Shown: positions 16,713-24,575 of the stretch, piece by piece
Layout: each line of letters begins with the position of its first letter
How positions within the stretch are numbered: position 1 is the first letter of the stretch
From: Fervidobacterium_A thailandense
Lineage (GTDB): Bacteria; Thermotogota; Thermotogae; Thermotogales; Fervidobacteriaceae
Strand: one strand, 5' to 3'
Length of the DNA: 64,000 nucleotides
NCBI RefSeq assembly: GCF_041505935.1
Contig: NZ_CP140110.1
Program-made: the position numbers and the translations under genes
Notes under the pieces: model-generated
Databases searched by the model: none
Told to the model about the DNA's origin: nothing
What the model saw: only the letters and a program-made list of their open reading frames with translations

Positions 16713-18053
16713 TCAAATTTCTTCGAACTTCAGAACTTTGATATCGTGTTCAAGGTCAATGATAGGTTCCTTGTAATCGTCGATGTACTCCATCTCCCCA
16801 GTTTGATTATCGTACGGGTCAAGTCTGAACTTTCGCTTAGGTGGATCAAAATCGCTTTGGAAGTCGGTATTCGCGAACATCCTGTACCCGTCAAGGTTCG
16901 TGAAGTAGAACAATCTTAAGTTCTCATCATCCCTTCTCGCCCCACCGAAAGATAGATCCACTGGTACCCAGCCGTATTCTTCGGTGAATATCAATGCCCA
17001 GTCGTGCGGTGATGCGTTCCAAGGAAGCACGAACCAACCGGATTGCCACCTTGCCGGTACACCGACCATCCTACACAATGTGATGAACAACAAAGCCTGA
17101 AAACCACAATCACCAGAGAGTGTGGTGGCAACGTATTCGGGAATATTGTCGTACAGTGCGTAAGGAAGTACATAAGAATACTTCACATTGAGGGTGATAT
17201 AGTCGTAAATCATCCTCGCCCGTTCCAGAGGTGGAAGTTGTTGGAAATCCCTTCCCGAGAATATCAAGTCCAGCATGTTCCAGAGAAAGTCGGAAAAAAC
17301 GATGTGTGGAGGTTTTGGCTGTAGATCGGAATCCCAAGGTTTTTCGCTCTTTCCAAGTGTTTGTTTGCTTCCCACCCATTCCGTTATCTTGTATTCAAAC
17401 TCCACCCAGAATTCTTCCGAATCTAAGCCTTCCATGTACACAGTCCTCTGTACTTGCTTGTTGGAAGCTATTGTGGATGGATGGCTCGAAGCTACGAGTT
17501 TGACATCATACTGCTGGAATCCTTCCTTCGGAAACGGTAACCAGACCCCAACTTTCTCGCCAATTCTTTTTCTTTTCCATAAAGTGATCCGAGCAACGAT
17601 TCTGTAAGATTTCGGTTTCTTTGTTTTCAATAGGCGTGAAATTGCTTTATTAACCGTTTTCATTCTCCGGATCCTTTCCCTGTCCGGTTTCATCCTTTGA
17701 GCGTACTCTTTGTATTTAAAAGCCAGGTTGCTATCAAATCTTTTTTCAAATCTCCTTTCTCCATCTATCCACCTCCAATCAATCATACCGGAGGCCACGA
17801 GGCTTTGAAACTCACGCTTAGTCACGCTCTTGAACTTTTTTCTAAACAGTGCAAAGGCTTCCTTTTCGGTCAAAGAGTAATCTTCCATCAGTAAACTCAT
17901 TCTGAAAAGTTCAAACTCCAATCGATGTCGGTATGCTTCCGGCAACCTCCGATCAGTGAGGTCCTTCCGTATAATCTCACGGGCTTGTGAAAACATTCCT
18001 AAGTACTCGAGTTTTCTAACATCCTCTCTGAGAGGTTGAAGAAGGAAATTCAC
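16713..18053 (-). CDS. Transglutaminase-like (cysteine protease fold) protein
   Basis: A 446-residue protein whose C-terminal half is a transglutaminase-like domain with an intact triad: Cys in LSGDCGFQALLF, His in SPHDWALIFTEEYGW, Asp in VPVDLSFGG. The N-terminal 170 residues are charged and helical with no recognised domain. No signal peptide is evident. A longer frame reaches an ATG at 18101, but that ATG sits six bases from a -10 box and lacks a ribosome site, while GTG at 18053 has GGGGGGAT six bases ahead. Placed upstream of the dipeptide epimerase, it may act on peptides; the substrate is unknown. Confidence 0.78.
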   Translation of the reverse strand: MNFLLQPLREDVRKLEYLGMFSQAREIIRKDLTDRRLPEAYRHRLEFELFRMSLLMEDYSLTEKEAFALFRKKFKSVTKREFQSLVASGMIDWRWIDGERRFEKRFDSNLAFKYKEYAQRMKPDRERIRRMKTVNKAISRLLKTKKPKSYRIVARITLWKRKRIGEKVGVWLPFPKEGFQQYDVKLVASSHPSTIASNKQVQRTVYMEGLDSEEFWVEFEYKITEWVGSKQTLGKSEKPWDSDLQPKPPHIVFSDFLWNMLDLIFSGRDFQQLPPLERARMIYDYITLNVKYSYVLPYALYDNIPEYVATTLSGDCGFQALLFITLCRMVGVPARWQSGWFVLPWNASPHDWALIFTEEYGWVPVDLSFGGARRDDENLRLFYFTNLDGYRMFANTDFQSDFDPPKRKFRLDPYDNQTGEMEYIDDYKEPIIDLEHDIKVLKFEEI

Positions 18054-18106
18054 GGTTATCCCCCCGAAGAAGAAACTAATAAGATAGAAGTTGTCGTTCA
18101 TAAATC

Positions 18107-18135
18107 ATTATACACCCTTCAAACGAAAATCTCAT
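18107..18135 (-). promoter_or_regulatory. Promoter for the transglutaminase/epimerase unit
   Basis: On the minus strand ATGAGA (18135-18130), 17-base spacer, TATAAT (18112-18107). Its position supports the GTG start at 18053 rather than the ATG at 18101. Confidence 0.55.
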
Positions 18136-18246
18136 ACGCGTCATTTGACGTCTTTTACCGGGTATGGAAAAGGTTAGAAAGTGATATAATTTTAAATGTG
18201 CCGTTTTCAACGTTATACCACATTTTCCCGAGAAGGGGGGCCATGC

Positions 18247-18588
18247 ATGAAGAAGGTTTTAAAAGAGTTCTCCGATTTCCTCAACCAGTACAACGTTGTC
18301 GGACTTGCGGTTGCCATTATCATCGGTGGTAAGCTCAACCAGTTTGTAACTTCTTTGGTGAATGATCTCCTCATGCCGGCTATTTTTCAGCCGGTACTGA
18401 CAAGACTAAAGTTGAAATCTATTGAAGAAATTGCCTGGCGAGGAATTTTTTGGGGAAAGGTCGTATCGGCAGCTATTGATTTTGTAATTGTTGCCTTTTT
18501 AGTATTCCTGCTTGTGAGAGCGTTAAACAAAGCAGCCGAGAAAGCAAAGGAGACACTGGAAAAGATTGAGAAGGTCAGAAAAGATTAA
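18247..18588 (+). CDS. mscL: Large-conductance mechanosensitive channel, MscL family
   Basis: Emergency turgor valve in the cytoplasmic membrane. The 113-residue protein has the MscL first helix (FLNQYNVVGLAVAIIIGGKLNQFVTSLVNDLLMP), a shortened periplasmic loop, the second helix IDFVIVAFLVFLLVRALNKA and a charged C-terminal bundle. The usual family length is 120-150, the loop being the shorter part. The ATG at 18247 follows GAGAAGGGGGG; an upstream in-frame ATG at 18196 has no such site. A TATAAT at 18185-18190 is the likely -10 box. Confidence 0.85.
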   Translation: MKKVLKEFSDFLNQYNVVGLAVAIIIGGKLNQFVTSLVNDLLMPAIFQPVLTRLKLKSIEEIAWRGIFWGKVVSAAIDFVIVAFLVFLLVRALNKAAEKAKETLEKIEKVRKD

Positions 18589-18630
18589 TGTGGCTACATG
18601 ACGCTGAAGTGGTGGAAAGGGGGGTCGGAA

Positions 18631-20256
18631 TTGGACGAGATTCTCAAAAGTGACTCGATTGAAGACATTATGAACCAGCTGGAGGCAAAATACGGAAAAG
18701 AGTGGTACAACGCAGTCCACATTGAAATACACCAGGAGGGCAAAGAGTACATTGCGAAAGTTACACCTCTGAACATAAAGAAAAGCCTCGTACCAGGGCC
18801 GGATCTCAAACAGTTAGCGCAAGCTCTTAGTAAGAGACCTTCAGAGTCGGAACAACAATTTCACACGGAACTTGAAGAGAAAATCAGAGAGCTTGCTTTA
18901 CCAAAGATTCAAGTGACAGTAAGTGAAGATGAGATGAAAGCTTACGTTACTATATTTCCAGGGCTTGAGAAGGAACTTCCGGACCCTGAAGAAATAGAAG
19001 CCGAACTCAGAAGAAGTGGAGTAGTTTTCGGCTTTTGCGAAGATGAAATAAGGAGAATTGTTAAGGAGCGTATCCTATACACACCGGTACTCGTTGCTGA
19101 AGGTAAGCAACCAACTGAGCCTGTTGATGCGAGGATTGAATACAATTTTCCGAAGGCAGCTTCATATTGTCCGACGGACATCACTACGTGTTCCAAAGGT
19201 GATGTTCTCGCTGTCAAGGTACCGTGCAAAGATGGGGAACACGGTTTTACAGTGACGGGCAGAGAAATCCCATCTGAGAAAGGTAAGGACCTTGAAATTT
19301 CAAAGTTTGTTGGAGAAAACGTCGAAGTTGTTGATGGGGATAAGATTGTCTCAAAGATAGATGGGCAACCGTACGTTGACGAAATGGGGCGCGTACATGT
19401 AAAAAACGTTCTCGTAGTTGATCAGCGCTTCTTTACAGAAAGGAGAACTCTGAATTTTCCCGGGACGATAATCGTTAAGTCGAACCTCGAAGGAATATGT
19501 GAACTCACCGCGGGTAAAGACATCTTCATTGGTGGCTTAGTATCCGGGTGTGTTAAATTAACTGCCGAAGGAAACATCACCGTATCCGGTGGTGTCTTTG
19601 GAAAATACAGATCTATTTTGAAAGCCCGTGGAAACGTCTCAGCAAAATTTTTGAACGAGGTACTTGTGATTAGTGAAGGGGATGTGATTGTCGCAGACTA
19701 CATAATGAACTCCGAGATAGTTGCAAAAAGGACGGTTATCGTGTCAGGAAAGGGGCAGATAGTTGGGGGAAGTATTTCAGCGGGTGAACTCATCGATGTA
19801 AAGGTCATTGGCAATGTTGCAGGAACAGTCACACACGTGAACGTGGGAATCGATCACGACTATGAAACAAGGCGTGCGGAGATCAATTACCATTTAAAAG
19901 AAATTCTGGATGAGCTGAACCAAATAAACGTCTTGTCCGAGAAACTGAGGGAGTTTTATCAGATAATAAAGGACGAGGAAGAAAAACAAAGAATAAAGAG
20001 CTCTCTCATCGGGCTGAATGAAAAGAAAAAACATTTGGTTGCGAAGATCGAAGAGTTACGCAGAGAACTGAAGGGATTGAAGCTGATTTCTATCGAAGCA
20101 AGGTTGAAAAGAAATCCGAAATTAGTCATCAGGGAAACGTGTTATCCCGGTGTGGTAATAAAAATTGTGGAGGAACAGTTCGCCGTTCCATATGAACTGG
20201 GCCCGAGAGCTCTAAACTTGAAGGCCTTGTTGCAACTAAAAGGAGAGGAAAAATAA
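18631..20256 (+). CDS. FapA/DUF342 family protein
   Basis: A 541-residue member of the DUF342 (FapA, 'flagellar assembly protein A') family. It has an N-terminal alpha/beta region, the conserved GKQPTEPVDARIEYNF, a long beta-helix (repeats such as DIFIGGLVSGCVKLTAEGNITVSGG and GNVSAKFLNEVLVISEGDVIV) and a C-terminal coiled coil (about residues 430-490). Function is unclear; Vibrio FapA affects flagellar polarity. A TTG at 18631 has AAAGGGGGG six bases ahead and is preferred over the ATG at 18598, which lacks a good site. It follows mscL closely and may be co-transcribed. Confidence 0.85.
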   Translation: MDEILKSDSIEDIMNQLEAKYGKEWYNAVHIEIHQEGKEYIAKVTPLNIKKSLVPGPDLKQLAQALSKRPSESEQQFHTELEEKIRELALPKIQVTVSEDEMKAYVTIFPGLEKELPDPEEIEAELRRSGVVFGFCEDEIRRIVKERILYTPVLVAEGKQPTEPVDARIEYNFPKAASYCPTDITTCSKGDVLAVKVPCKDGEHGFTVTGREIPSEKGKDLEISKFVGENVEVVDGDKIVSKIDGQPYVDEMGRVHVKNVLVVDQRFFTERRTLNFPGTIIVKSNLEGICELTAGKDIFIGGLVSGCVKLTAEGNITVSGGVFGKYRSILKARGNVSAKFLNEVLVISEGDVIVADYIMNSEIVAKRTVIVSGKGQIVGGSISAGELIDVKVIGNVAGTVTHVNVGIDHDYETRRAEINYHLKEILDELNQINVLSEKLREFYQIIKDEEEKQRIKSSLIGLNEKKKHLVAKIEELRRELKGLKLISIEARLKRNPKLVIRETCYPGVVIKIVEEQFAVPYELGPRALNLKALLQLKGEEK

Positions 20257-20259
20257 AAA

Positions 20260-20285
20260 AGCTCGGCACGTAAATGTGCCGAGCT
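20260..20285. terminator. Bidirectional terminator between fapA-like gene and tRNA-fMet
   Basis: AGCTCGGCAC, loop GTAAAT, GTGCCGAGCT: a perfect 10-bp stem. On the minus strand it is followed by TTTTTATTTTT and therefore ends the leftward tRNA transcript well; on the plus strand only CTTTC follows. Confidence 0.85.
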
Positions 20286-20290
20286 CTTTC

Positions 20291-20367
20291 TGGTAGCGGG
20301 GGTGGGATTTGAACCCACGACCTTTGGGTTATGAGCCCAACGAGCTGCCAGACTGCTCTACCCCGCG
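20291..20367 (-). tRNA. Initiator tRNA-fMet (CAT)
   Basis: 77 bases including encoded CCA. Anticodon CAT in loop CTCATAA. Initiator marks: three consecutive G-C pairs at the bottom of the anticodon stem (GGG/CCC) and a mismatch at the top of the acceptor stem, here C1-U72 rather than the C1-A72 of E. coli. Confidence 0.93.
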
Positions 20368-20410
20368 TCGTATAATCTATCTTACGGATTATTTCCTATT
20401 ACCTTTCTCG

Positions 20411-20500
20411 TGGTGCCGGGGATCGGAGTCGAACCGACACGGGGATTTAATCCCCAGCGGATTTTAAGTCCGCTGCGTCTGCCAATTCCGCCACCCCGGC
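20411..20500 (-). tRNA. tRNA-Leu (TAA)
   Basis: 90 bases with encoded CCA, long variable arm (GGGGATTAAATCCCC) and anticodon TAA in loop CTTAAAA. It is transcribed leftward ahead of tRNA-fMet from the promoter at 20511-20538. Confidence 0.95.
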
Positions 20501-20510
20501 TCCAAATTAT

Positions 20511-20538
20511 ATTATACCACGCTGATTTGATCTGTCAA
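20511..20538 (-). promoter_or_regulatory. Consensus promoter for the tRNA-Leu/tRNA-fMet transcript
   Basis: On the minus strand TTGACA (20538-20533), 16-base spacer, TATAAT (20516-20511): both hexamers perfect. Confidence 0.85.
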
Positions 20539-20540
20539 GT

Positions 20541-20950
20541 CCAGTAATCGTACTTCAGATAGTTTCAAAACGCTCGAAAACACCTCTTGTTTGGAAACTG
20601 GGTAAGTAAGACTCCGGAGATTAAAAACGGACATCCACTCCCATACGGTGTTAAAATTTTAGCAGCATTTTGAGGACGTGTCAACTAATTTCTGTGAGTC
20701 GTTTTGTTAGTTGTTCTTTGTACTCCAAAACCCAACACGTCACTTTCGGTGTCTTGGGTGATTATCGAGTTGTACAGCGCTCGAGCAAGTTTCCATATAA
20801 CCGAGAAGCATTTAAAGTAGGTGTGTTTGTGGTTGGAATGATCAGGGTTGTTGGTCAGCTTTGAATTTATTCACAAGTGGAAACTTTTTCGGAATTTTGC
20901 TCTCTTAAGCTAAAAAGTATCGGTTTGTTTGATCTTCTCGAAACAAAATC
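20541..20950. other. Gene-free stretch between divergent tRNA promoters
   Basis: About 400 bases between two outward-facing stable-RNA promoters. I see no supported gene, RNA or repeat here. A 64-codon open frame at 20670-20864 has no ribosome site and no recognisable sequence. Confidence 0.5.
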
Positions 20951-20956
20951 GCGATC

Positions 20957-20985
20957 TTGACAAATCCGGGAGGCTACGTTATAAT
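20957..20985 (+). promoter_or_regulatory. Consensus promoter for tRNA-Thr-Tyr-rpmG-tRNA-Trp
   Basis: TTGACA (20957-20962), 17-base spacer, TATAAT (20980-20985): perfect match in both hexamers, 27 bases ahead of the tRNA-Thr 5' end. Confidence 0.88.
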
Positions 20986-21012
20986 GAGTACCGCCGTGAG
21001 CGTGATAGACGA

Positions 21013-21089
21013 GCCAACGTAGCTCAACCGGCTAGAGCGGCTGACTTGTAATCAGCAGGTTGAGGGTTCGAGTCCCTCCGTTGGCTCCA
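21013..21089 (+). tRNA. tRNA-Thr (TGT)
   Basis: 77 bases with encoded CCA. Anticodon TGT in loop CTTGTAA; acceptor stem GCCAACG/CGTTGGC. Confidence 0.95.
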
Positions 21090-21117
21090 TCTATCAGTCG
21101 ATGATCGGTCTGTGAGT

Positions 21118-21204
21118 GGTGAGGTGCCCGAGTGGCCAAAGGGGGCGGACTGTAAATCCGCTGGCAGAATGCCTTCGAAGGTTCAAATCCTTCCCTCACC
21201 ACCA
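21118..21204 (+). tRNA. tRNA-Tyr (GTA)
   Basis: 87 bases with encoded CCA, long variable arm, anticodon GTA in loop CTGTAAA; acceptor stem GGTGAGG/CCTCACC. Confidence 0.95.
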
Positions 21205-21238
21205 GTTTTTTTAAATATCCAAACGGAGGCGACAGGAG

Positions 21239-21388
21239 ATGAGGGTTCAGATCGGACTCAAGTGCGAGGAATGCGGATCACGCAACTACTACACCACGAA
21301 AGAGAAGAGCAAAAAGGATAAGCTGAGACTTAGAAAGTACTGTCCAAAGTGCAACAAACACACATTCCACAGCGAAACGAAGGTTTAA
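21239..21388 (+). CDS. rpmG: 50S ribosomal protein L33
   Basis: A 49-residue zinc-binding L33: two CxxC pairs (KCEECG at residues 8-13 and YCPKCN at 34-39), with RNYYTTKEK and HTFHSETKV as in the C+ type. ATG follows GGAGGCGACAGGAG. It lies between tRNA-Tyr and tRNA-Trp, the common tRNA-rpmG-tRNA-secE-nusG arrangement. Confidence 0.95.
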   Translation: MRVQIGLKCEECGSRNYYTTKEKSKKDKLRLRKYCPKCNKHTFHSETKV

Positions 21389-21407
21389 TTTTCCGTTTCA
21401 TCTTTGC

Positions 21408-21483
21408 AGGGGCGTAGCTCAACTGGCAGAGCACCGGTCTCCAAAATCGGGTGTTGCGGGTTCAAGTCCTGCCGCCCCTGCCA
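21408..21483 (+). tRNA. tRNA-Trp (CCA)
   Basis: 76 bases with encoded CCA end. Anticodon CCA in loop CTCCAAA; acceptor stem AGGGGCG/CGCCCCT, discriminator G. Confidence 0.95.
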
Positions 21484-21494
21484 GAAAAAAGTTG

Positions 21495-21519
21495 CCGGCA
21501 GTTTTGCCGGAATTTTTTT
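21495..21519 (+). terminator. Terminator or attenuator between tRNA-Trp and secE
   Basis: CCGGCA, loop GTTT, TGCCGG then AATTTTTTT. It ends the tRNA transcript, at least partly; secE starts about 40 bases later. Confidence 0.8.
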
Positions 21520-21561
21520 GTGTTATTCATGAGTTAAAATTTAACATCGGGGGCGATGCAC

Positions 21562-21753
21562 ATGTGGGAAAAACTGAAGAAATTTTTCACAGAAGTTAAA
21601 GCGGAAGCGAAGAAGACAACGTGGCCGAACAGGGAAGAACTAATCACATCGACAGGTGTTGTTTTGTTTATTCTCTTGGTTACGAGTGTTTATCTCTTCC
21701 TTGTTGATTTGCTCTTTGCTGGAACACTTGGTGCGTTGCTTAGACGATTCTGA
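21562..21753 (+). CDS. secE: Preprotein translocase subunit SecE
   Basis: A single-span subunit of the SecYEG channel. 63 residues: amphipathic KLKKFFTEVKAEAKKTTWPNREEL, with the conserved W-P-(N/S)-R/K-E signature, followed by one membrane helix (residues 27-50). The ATG at 21562 has GGGGGCGATGCAC ahead; an ATG at 21556 is also in frame but too close to the GGGGG. Upstream of nusG as usual. Confidence 0.92.
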   Translation: MWEKLKKFFTEVKAEAKKTTWPNREELITSTGVVLFILLVTSVYLFLVDLLFAGTLGALLRRF

Positions 21754-21765
21754 GGTGGTCAGTAG

Positions 21766-22839
21766 ATGAAAAAAGAATGGTACATTATACACACCATATC
21801 AGGCTACGAGAACAGAGTTAAGGAAAACCTGGAGGCAAAAATTCAAGCACAAGGATACGAACATTTAGTATCGCGCGTCGTCGTTCTTGAGGAGACAGTG
21901 ATAGATACCTCGAGCAAATCGGTTGAGAGGTATATAATCAGCCATGAGGCAAAGCTCCACGTTTCAAATGGTAAAGATGTGGAGAAGGGGACATTATTAG
22001 CTGAGGAACCACCGATCAAGGTACGCAGGGATGGAACAATAGTAGAGGTTTCCAACGCAAGAAGAATAGTTATTGAGACTACCGACCGGAAATTCTCGCG
22101 AACTTACGTTATTCCAGAAAGTGAAAAACCCGTCAGTGGTCTCCGTGTAGGTTCTTCTGTTTTTCAGGGAACATTACTCGCATCAAGTGAAGAATACGTG
22201 TCAGATATAGATGGTAAAGTGGCTGTTAATGAGAAGGTCAAAAAGGTCATTGTAAGAACACCGCTTGGTGAAGAGGATACGTACGTTATTCCCATCGAGG
22301 TTTATAACTCCGCGGTAGTGAAAAAAGGAGTTGTCGTTAGGGCCGGTCAGATGTTAGCTGAAGGCAAGAAAATCTATGCAAAAAGCACGGGCCGTGTGAG
22401 TGTGGTCGATTACCCAACGAGAAGAGAAATTATCGTCCAGAAAACGAAAAAGAGGAAACTTTATCCGGGTTACCTGTTTGTTGAGATGATAATGAACGAC
22501 CATACGTGGGAGTTTGTTAGAGGAACACCTTTTGTAATGGGCTTTGTTTCGGCGGGTGGTAGGCCTCTGCCGTTGAAGCCCGAGGAAGTGAAGTACATCC
22601 TTAGGATGGCTGGTCTTGAACAAGCAGCGCCTGTTCAGGTCGAGAAACAACCTACCGCAAAAGTTGAATTCGAAATTGAACCTGGTGACTCGGTGAAGAT
22701 AATTACCGGTCCGTTTGAAGGATTCGTTGGTGTTGTCAAAGAAGTCGATGAAGAAAGACAAGAATTGAAGGTTAGCGTTACAATCTTCGGTAGGGAAACA
22801 CCTGTTACAGTTCACCTGAGCGAAGTGGAGAAAGTTTAA
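21766..22839 (+). CDS. nusG: Transcription antitermination factor NusG with inserted domain
   Basis: Binds RNA polymerase and links it to Rho or ribosomes. At 357 residues it is about twice the common NusG length. The NGN domain is split: EWYIIHTISGYENRVKENL at the start resumes at KLYPGYLFVEMIMNDHTWEFVRGTPFVMGFV (about residue 230). Between them are about 180 beta-rich residues (repeated motifs such as EKGTLLAEEPPIKVRRDGTI and FQGTLLASSEEYVSDIDGKV), matching the extra domain II known from Thermotoga maritima NusG. The C-terminal KOW domain is intact (EPGDSVKIITGPFEGFVGVV). Confidence 0.95.
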   Translation: MKKEWYIIHTISGYENRVKENLEAKIQAQGYEHLVSRVVVLEETVIDTSSKSVERYIISHEAKLHVSNGKDVEKGTLLAEEPPIKVRRDGTIVEVSNARRIVIETTDRKFSRTYVIPESEKPVSGLRVGSSVFQGTLLASSEEYVSDIDGKVAVNEKVKKVIVRTPLGEEDTYVIPIEVYNSAVVKKGVVVRAGQMLAEGKKIYAKSTGRVSVVDYPTRREIIVQKTKKRKLYPGYLFVEMIMNDHTWEFVRGTPFVMGFVSAGGRPLPLKPEEVKYILRMAGLEQAAPVQVEKQPTAKVEFEIEPGDSVKIITGPFEGFVGVVKEVDEERQELKVSVTIFGRETPVTVHLSEVEKV

Positions 22840-22841
22840 TC

Positions 22842-22865
22842 ATCTCCGATGTGCTGTTCGGAGAT
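22842..22865 (+). promoter_or_regulatory. Hairpin after nusG
   Basis: ATCTCCGA, loop TGTGCTGT, TCGGAGAT: a perfect 8-bp stem two bases after the nusG stop. No T-run follows, so it is more likely an mRNA processing or stability element than a terminator. Confidence 0.55.
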
Positions 22866-22867
22866 CA

Positions 22868-22893
22868 GTGGGAGGGCGTATGCCCGAAACTAC
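22868..22893 (+). promoter_or_regulatory. Candidate ribosomal protein L1 operator in the rplKA leader
   Basis: The RNA folds as GUGG, internal loop GA, GGGC, tetraloop GUAU, GCCC, internal loop GAAA, CUAC. The asymmetric GA/GAAA loop next to a G-C stem matches, from memory, the L1-binding site of archaeal and bacterial L1 mRNAs and the 23S rRNA L1 site. It lies 25 bases before the rplK start, where L1 autoregulation of rplKA is expected. Confidence 0.6.
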
Positions 22894-22918
22894 ACACCAC
22901 AGAGGGAGGTAAGTACGT

Positions 22919-23344
22919 ATGGCTAAGAAGGTTATCGCACAGGTTAGGTTGGTCCTCGAAGCCGGAAAAGCAACACCAGCGCCTCCAGTTGGACCTGCTC
23001 TCGGTCAAAGAGGCGTCAACTTGATGGAATTCTGTAAGAAGTTCAACGCGGTAACGGCTGATAAAGCTGGAATGCTTATCCCGGTTGTTGTTACCGTCTA
23101 CGATGACAGGTCGTTCACGTTTGTAACGAAAACTCCTCCTGCGAGCTTCTTGCTCAAGCGTGCAGCGAAGATCAACTCTGGTTCGAGCGAACCGAAGAGG
23201 AAGACAGTTGGAAGGGTGACCCGCCAGCAGATTAGGGAAATTGCCGAACTCAAGATGCCAGACCTCAACGCAAACGACATTGAAGCGGCCATGAAAATCA
23301 TCGAAGGAACTGCACGCAGCATGGGTCTGGAAGTAGTTGACTGA
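22919..23344 (+). CDS. rplK: 50S ribosomal protein L11
   Basis: 141 residues, full length. LVLEAGKATPAPPVGPALGQRGVNLMEFCKKFNA at the N-terminus (the thiopeptide-binding proline region) and a C-terminal RNA-binding domain (GRVTRQQIREIAELKMPDLNANDIEAAMKIIEGTARSMG). GAGGGAGGTAAG precedes the ATG. Confidence 0.97.
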   Translation: MAKKVIAQVRLVLEAGKATPAPPVGPALGQRGVNLMEFCKKFNAVTADKAGMLIPVVVTVYDDRSFTFVTKTPPASFLLKRAAKINSGSSEPKRKTVGRVTRQQIREIAELKMPDLNANDIEAAMKIIEGTARSMGLEVVD

Positions 23345-23366
23345 AGTGAAGGGAGGAGGCTAAGCC

Positions 23367-24074
23367 ATGCCAAAACACTCCAGAAGGTACAATGAAGTAA
23401 GGAAGTTAGTTGATAGAGAGAAGGCTTATTCTCTCGATGAGGCGGTGGAATTGGTAAAGAAAACAGCTACAGCCAAATTCGATGAGACCATCGAAATGCA
23501 CTTGAAAACGAATATTGACTACAGAAAAAGTGAGCAGAACATAAGAAGCACAATATCGCTCCCACATGGAACTGGTAAGACCGTTCGAGTGCTTGTTTTT
23601 GCAAAGGGTGAAAAAGCAGAAGAGGCAAAGAACGCAGGTGCAGATTACGTCGGCGGAGAAGAACTTGTTGATAAGATTATTAACGAGAACTTCTTTGATT
23701 TCGACGTTGCAATCGCCACACCTGATATGATGAAGGTTATCGGTAAGCTCGGTAAGGTCCTCGGCCCAAGGGGATTGATGCCGAACCCGAAGACTGGAAC
23801 GGTCACGGACGATGTGGCAACAGCAGTTAGCGAGTTCAAGAAAGGTAAGGTCGAGGTCAGAACGGATAAGACGGGAAACATCCACCTGCCAGTTGGAAAG
23901 GCTTCTTTCGACCCAGAGAAGCTCAAGGAAAACATAAAGGCTGCGTACGAGCAGATACTCACACTCAGACCAGCGGGTGTTAAGGGACACTTCATTAAGA
24001 AAGCCGTTATCGCATCCACAATGGGTCCTGGAATAAAACTTGATCTGAACACGATAGCGGAAGGTAAGAAGTAA
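23367..24074 (+). CDS. rplA: 50S ribosomal protein L1
   Basis: 235 residues, full length. Landmarks: LPHGTGKTVRVLVFAKGEKAEEA, LGKVLGPRGLMPNPKTGTVT, KGKVEVRTDKTGNIHLPVGK. It follows rplK by 22 bases with GGGAGGAGG upstream. L1 probably represses this operon through the leader site at 22868-22893. Confidence 0.97.
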   Translation: MPKHSRRYNEVRKLVDREKAYSLDEAVELVKKTATAKFDETIEMHLKTNIDYRKSEQNIRSTISLPHGTGKTVRVLVFAKGEKAEEAKNAGADYVGGEELVDKIINENFFDFDVAIATPDMMKVIGKLGKVLGPRGLMPNPKTGTVTDDVATAVSEFKKGKVEVRTDKTGNIHLPVGKASFDPEKLKENIKAAYEQILTLRPAGVKGHFIKKAVIASTMGPGIKLDLNTIAEGKK

Positions 24075-24103
24075 AACAGCTGAGTATATCCAAAAAGCAT
24101 TCA

Positions 24104-24136
24104 AGAGGTAGCCTGTGTAAGGCTACCTCTTTTTTT
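24104..24136 (+). terminator. Terminator after rplA
   Basis: AGAGGTAGCC, loop TGTGTAA, GGCTACCTCT followed by seven T. In many bacteria this position holds the L10 leader/attenuator before rplJ; here no rplJ follows. Confidence 0.9.
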
Positions 24137-24343
24137 CCTGTTCATTTACTTTGTTACTTATCGCGCTGTCTAATGCAAAATCTGAATCTATAGAGGCCTC
24201 ATTAGCTTCGAGTGACCTATTAGTCATTTATCGTGGACGTTACAGGTGTGAATTAGATCTAATTTTCCCGTGCTGCCCCTTTAAACGTCTATCCCTTTAT
24301 ATTTGTCGGCATTTGTTGCGCACTTAAAAACTGTTACATTTGA

Positions 24344-24496
24344 CAAGGTGTAAAGATTGCGAACGAAAATACTGAAATTTCCGAAGAAATTGCTGCAGTT
24401 TCAGAAAAGTTATCAGCTTCTGCCGAAGAACTCTCTGCTTCATCTCAAAATTTGACGAATATGTCTCCTGGCTTAAGTAAACTCATTAAAAAATAG
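24344..24496 (+). pseudogene. C-terminal relic of a methyl-accepting chemotaxis protein
   Basis: Fifty-one codons between two stops read ...ANENTEISEEIAAVSEKL, SASAEELSASSQNLTNMS, and GLSKLIKK, the typical C-terminal helix of an MCP signalling domain. There is no start, no upstream remainder and no tip motif. It marks a rearrangement point after the ribosomal-protein operon. Bases 24137-24340 before it hold nothing I can identify. Confidence 0.75.
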
Positions 24497-24512
24497 TAGT
24501 TACAAGATATTA

Positions 24513-24532
24513 CCCCCCTGTTTCCAGGGGGG
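24513..24532. terminator. Strong C/G hairpin after the radical SAM gene
   Basis: CCCCCCTG, loop TTTC, CAGGGGGG: a perfect 8-bp stem downstream of the leftward gene ending at 24576. The T-run expected on the minus strand is poor (TAATATCTTG), so it may only weakly terminate. Confidence 0.45.
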
Positions 24533-24575
24533 GAGAAGGTGTGTGGCCGACAGTGTTTGATATATGTATAAGAGG

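Noticed and set aside
20670..20864. 64-codon open frame between tRNA promoters
   Set aside because: No ribosome site, no recognisable sequence, and it sits between two outward-facing stable-RNA promoters.
23406..24104. 232-codon antisense frame opposite rplA
   Set aside because: Mirror of a highly conserved ribosomal-protein gene; low-complexity Cys/Leu-rich translation.
24513..24532. Classical terminator
   Set aside because: The stem is strong but neither strand has a proper T-run; kept only as a weak terminator candidate.
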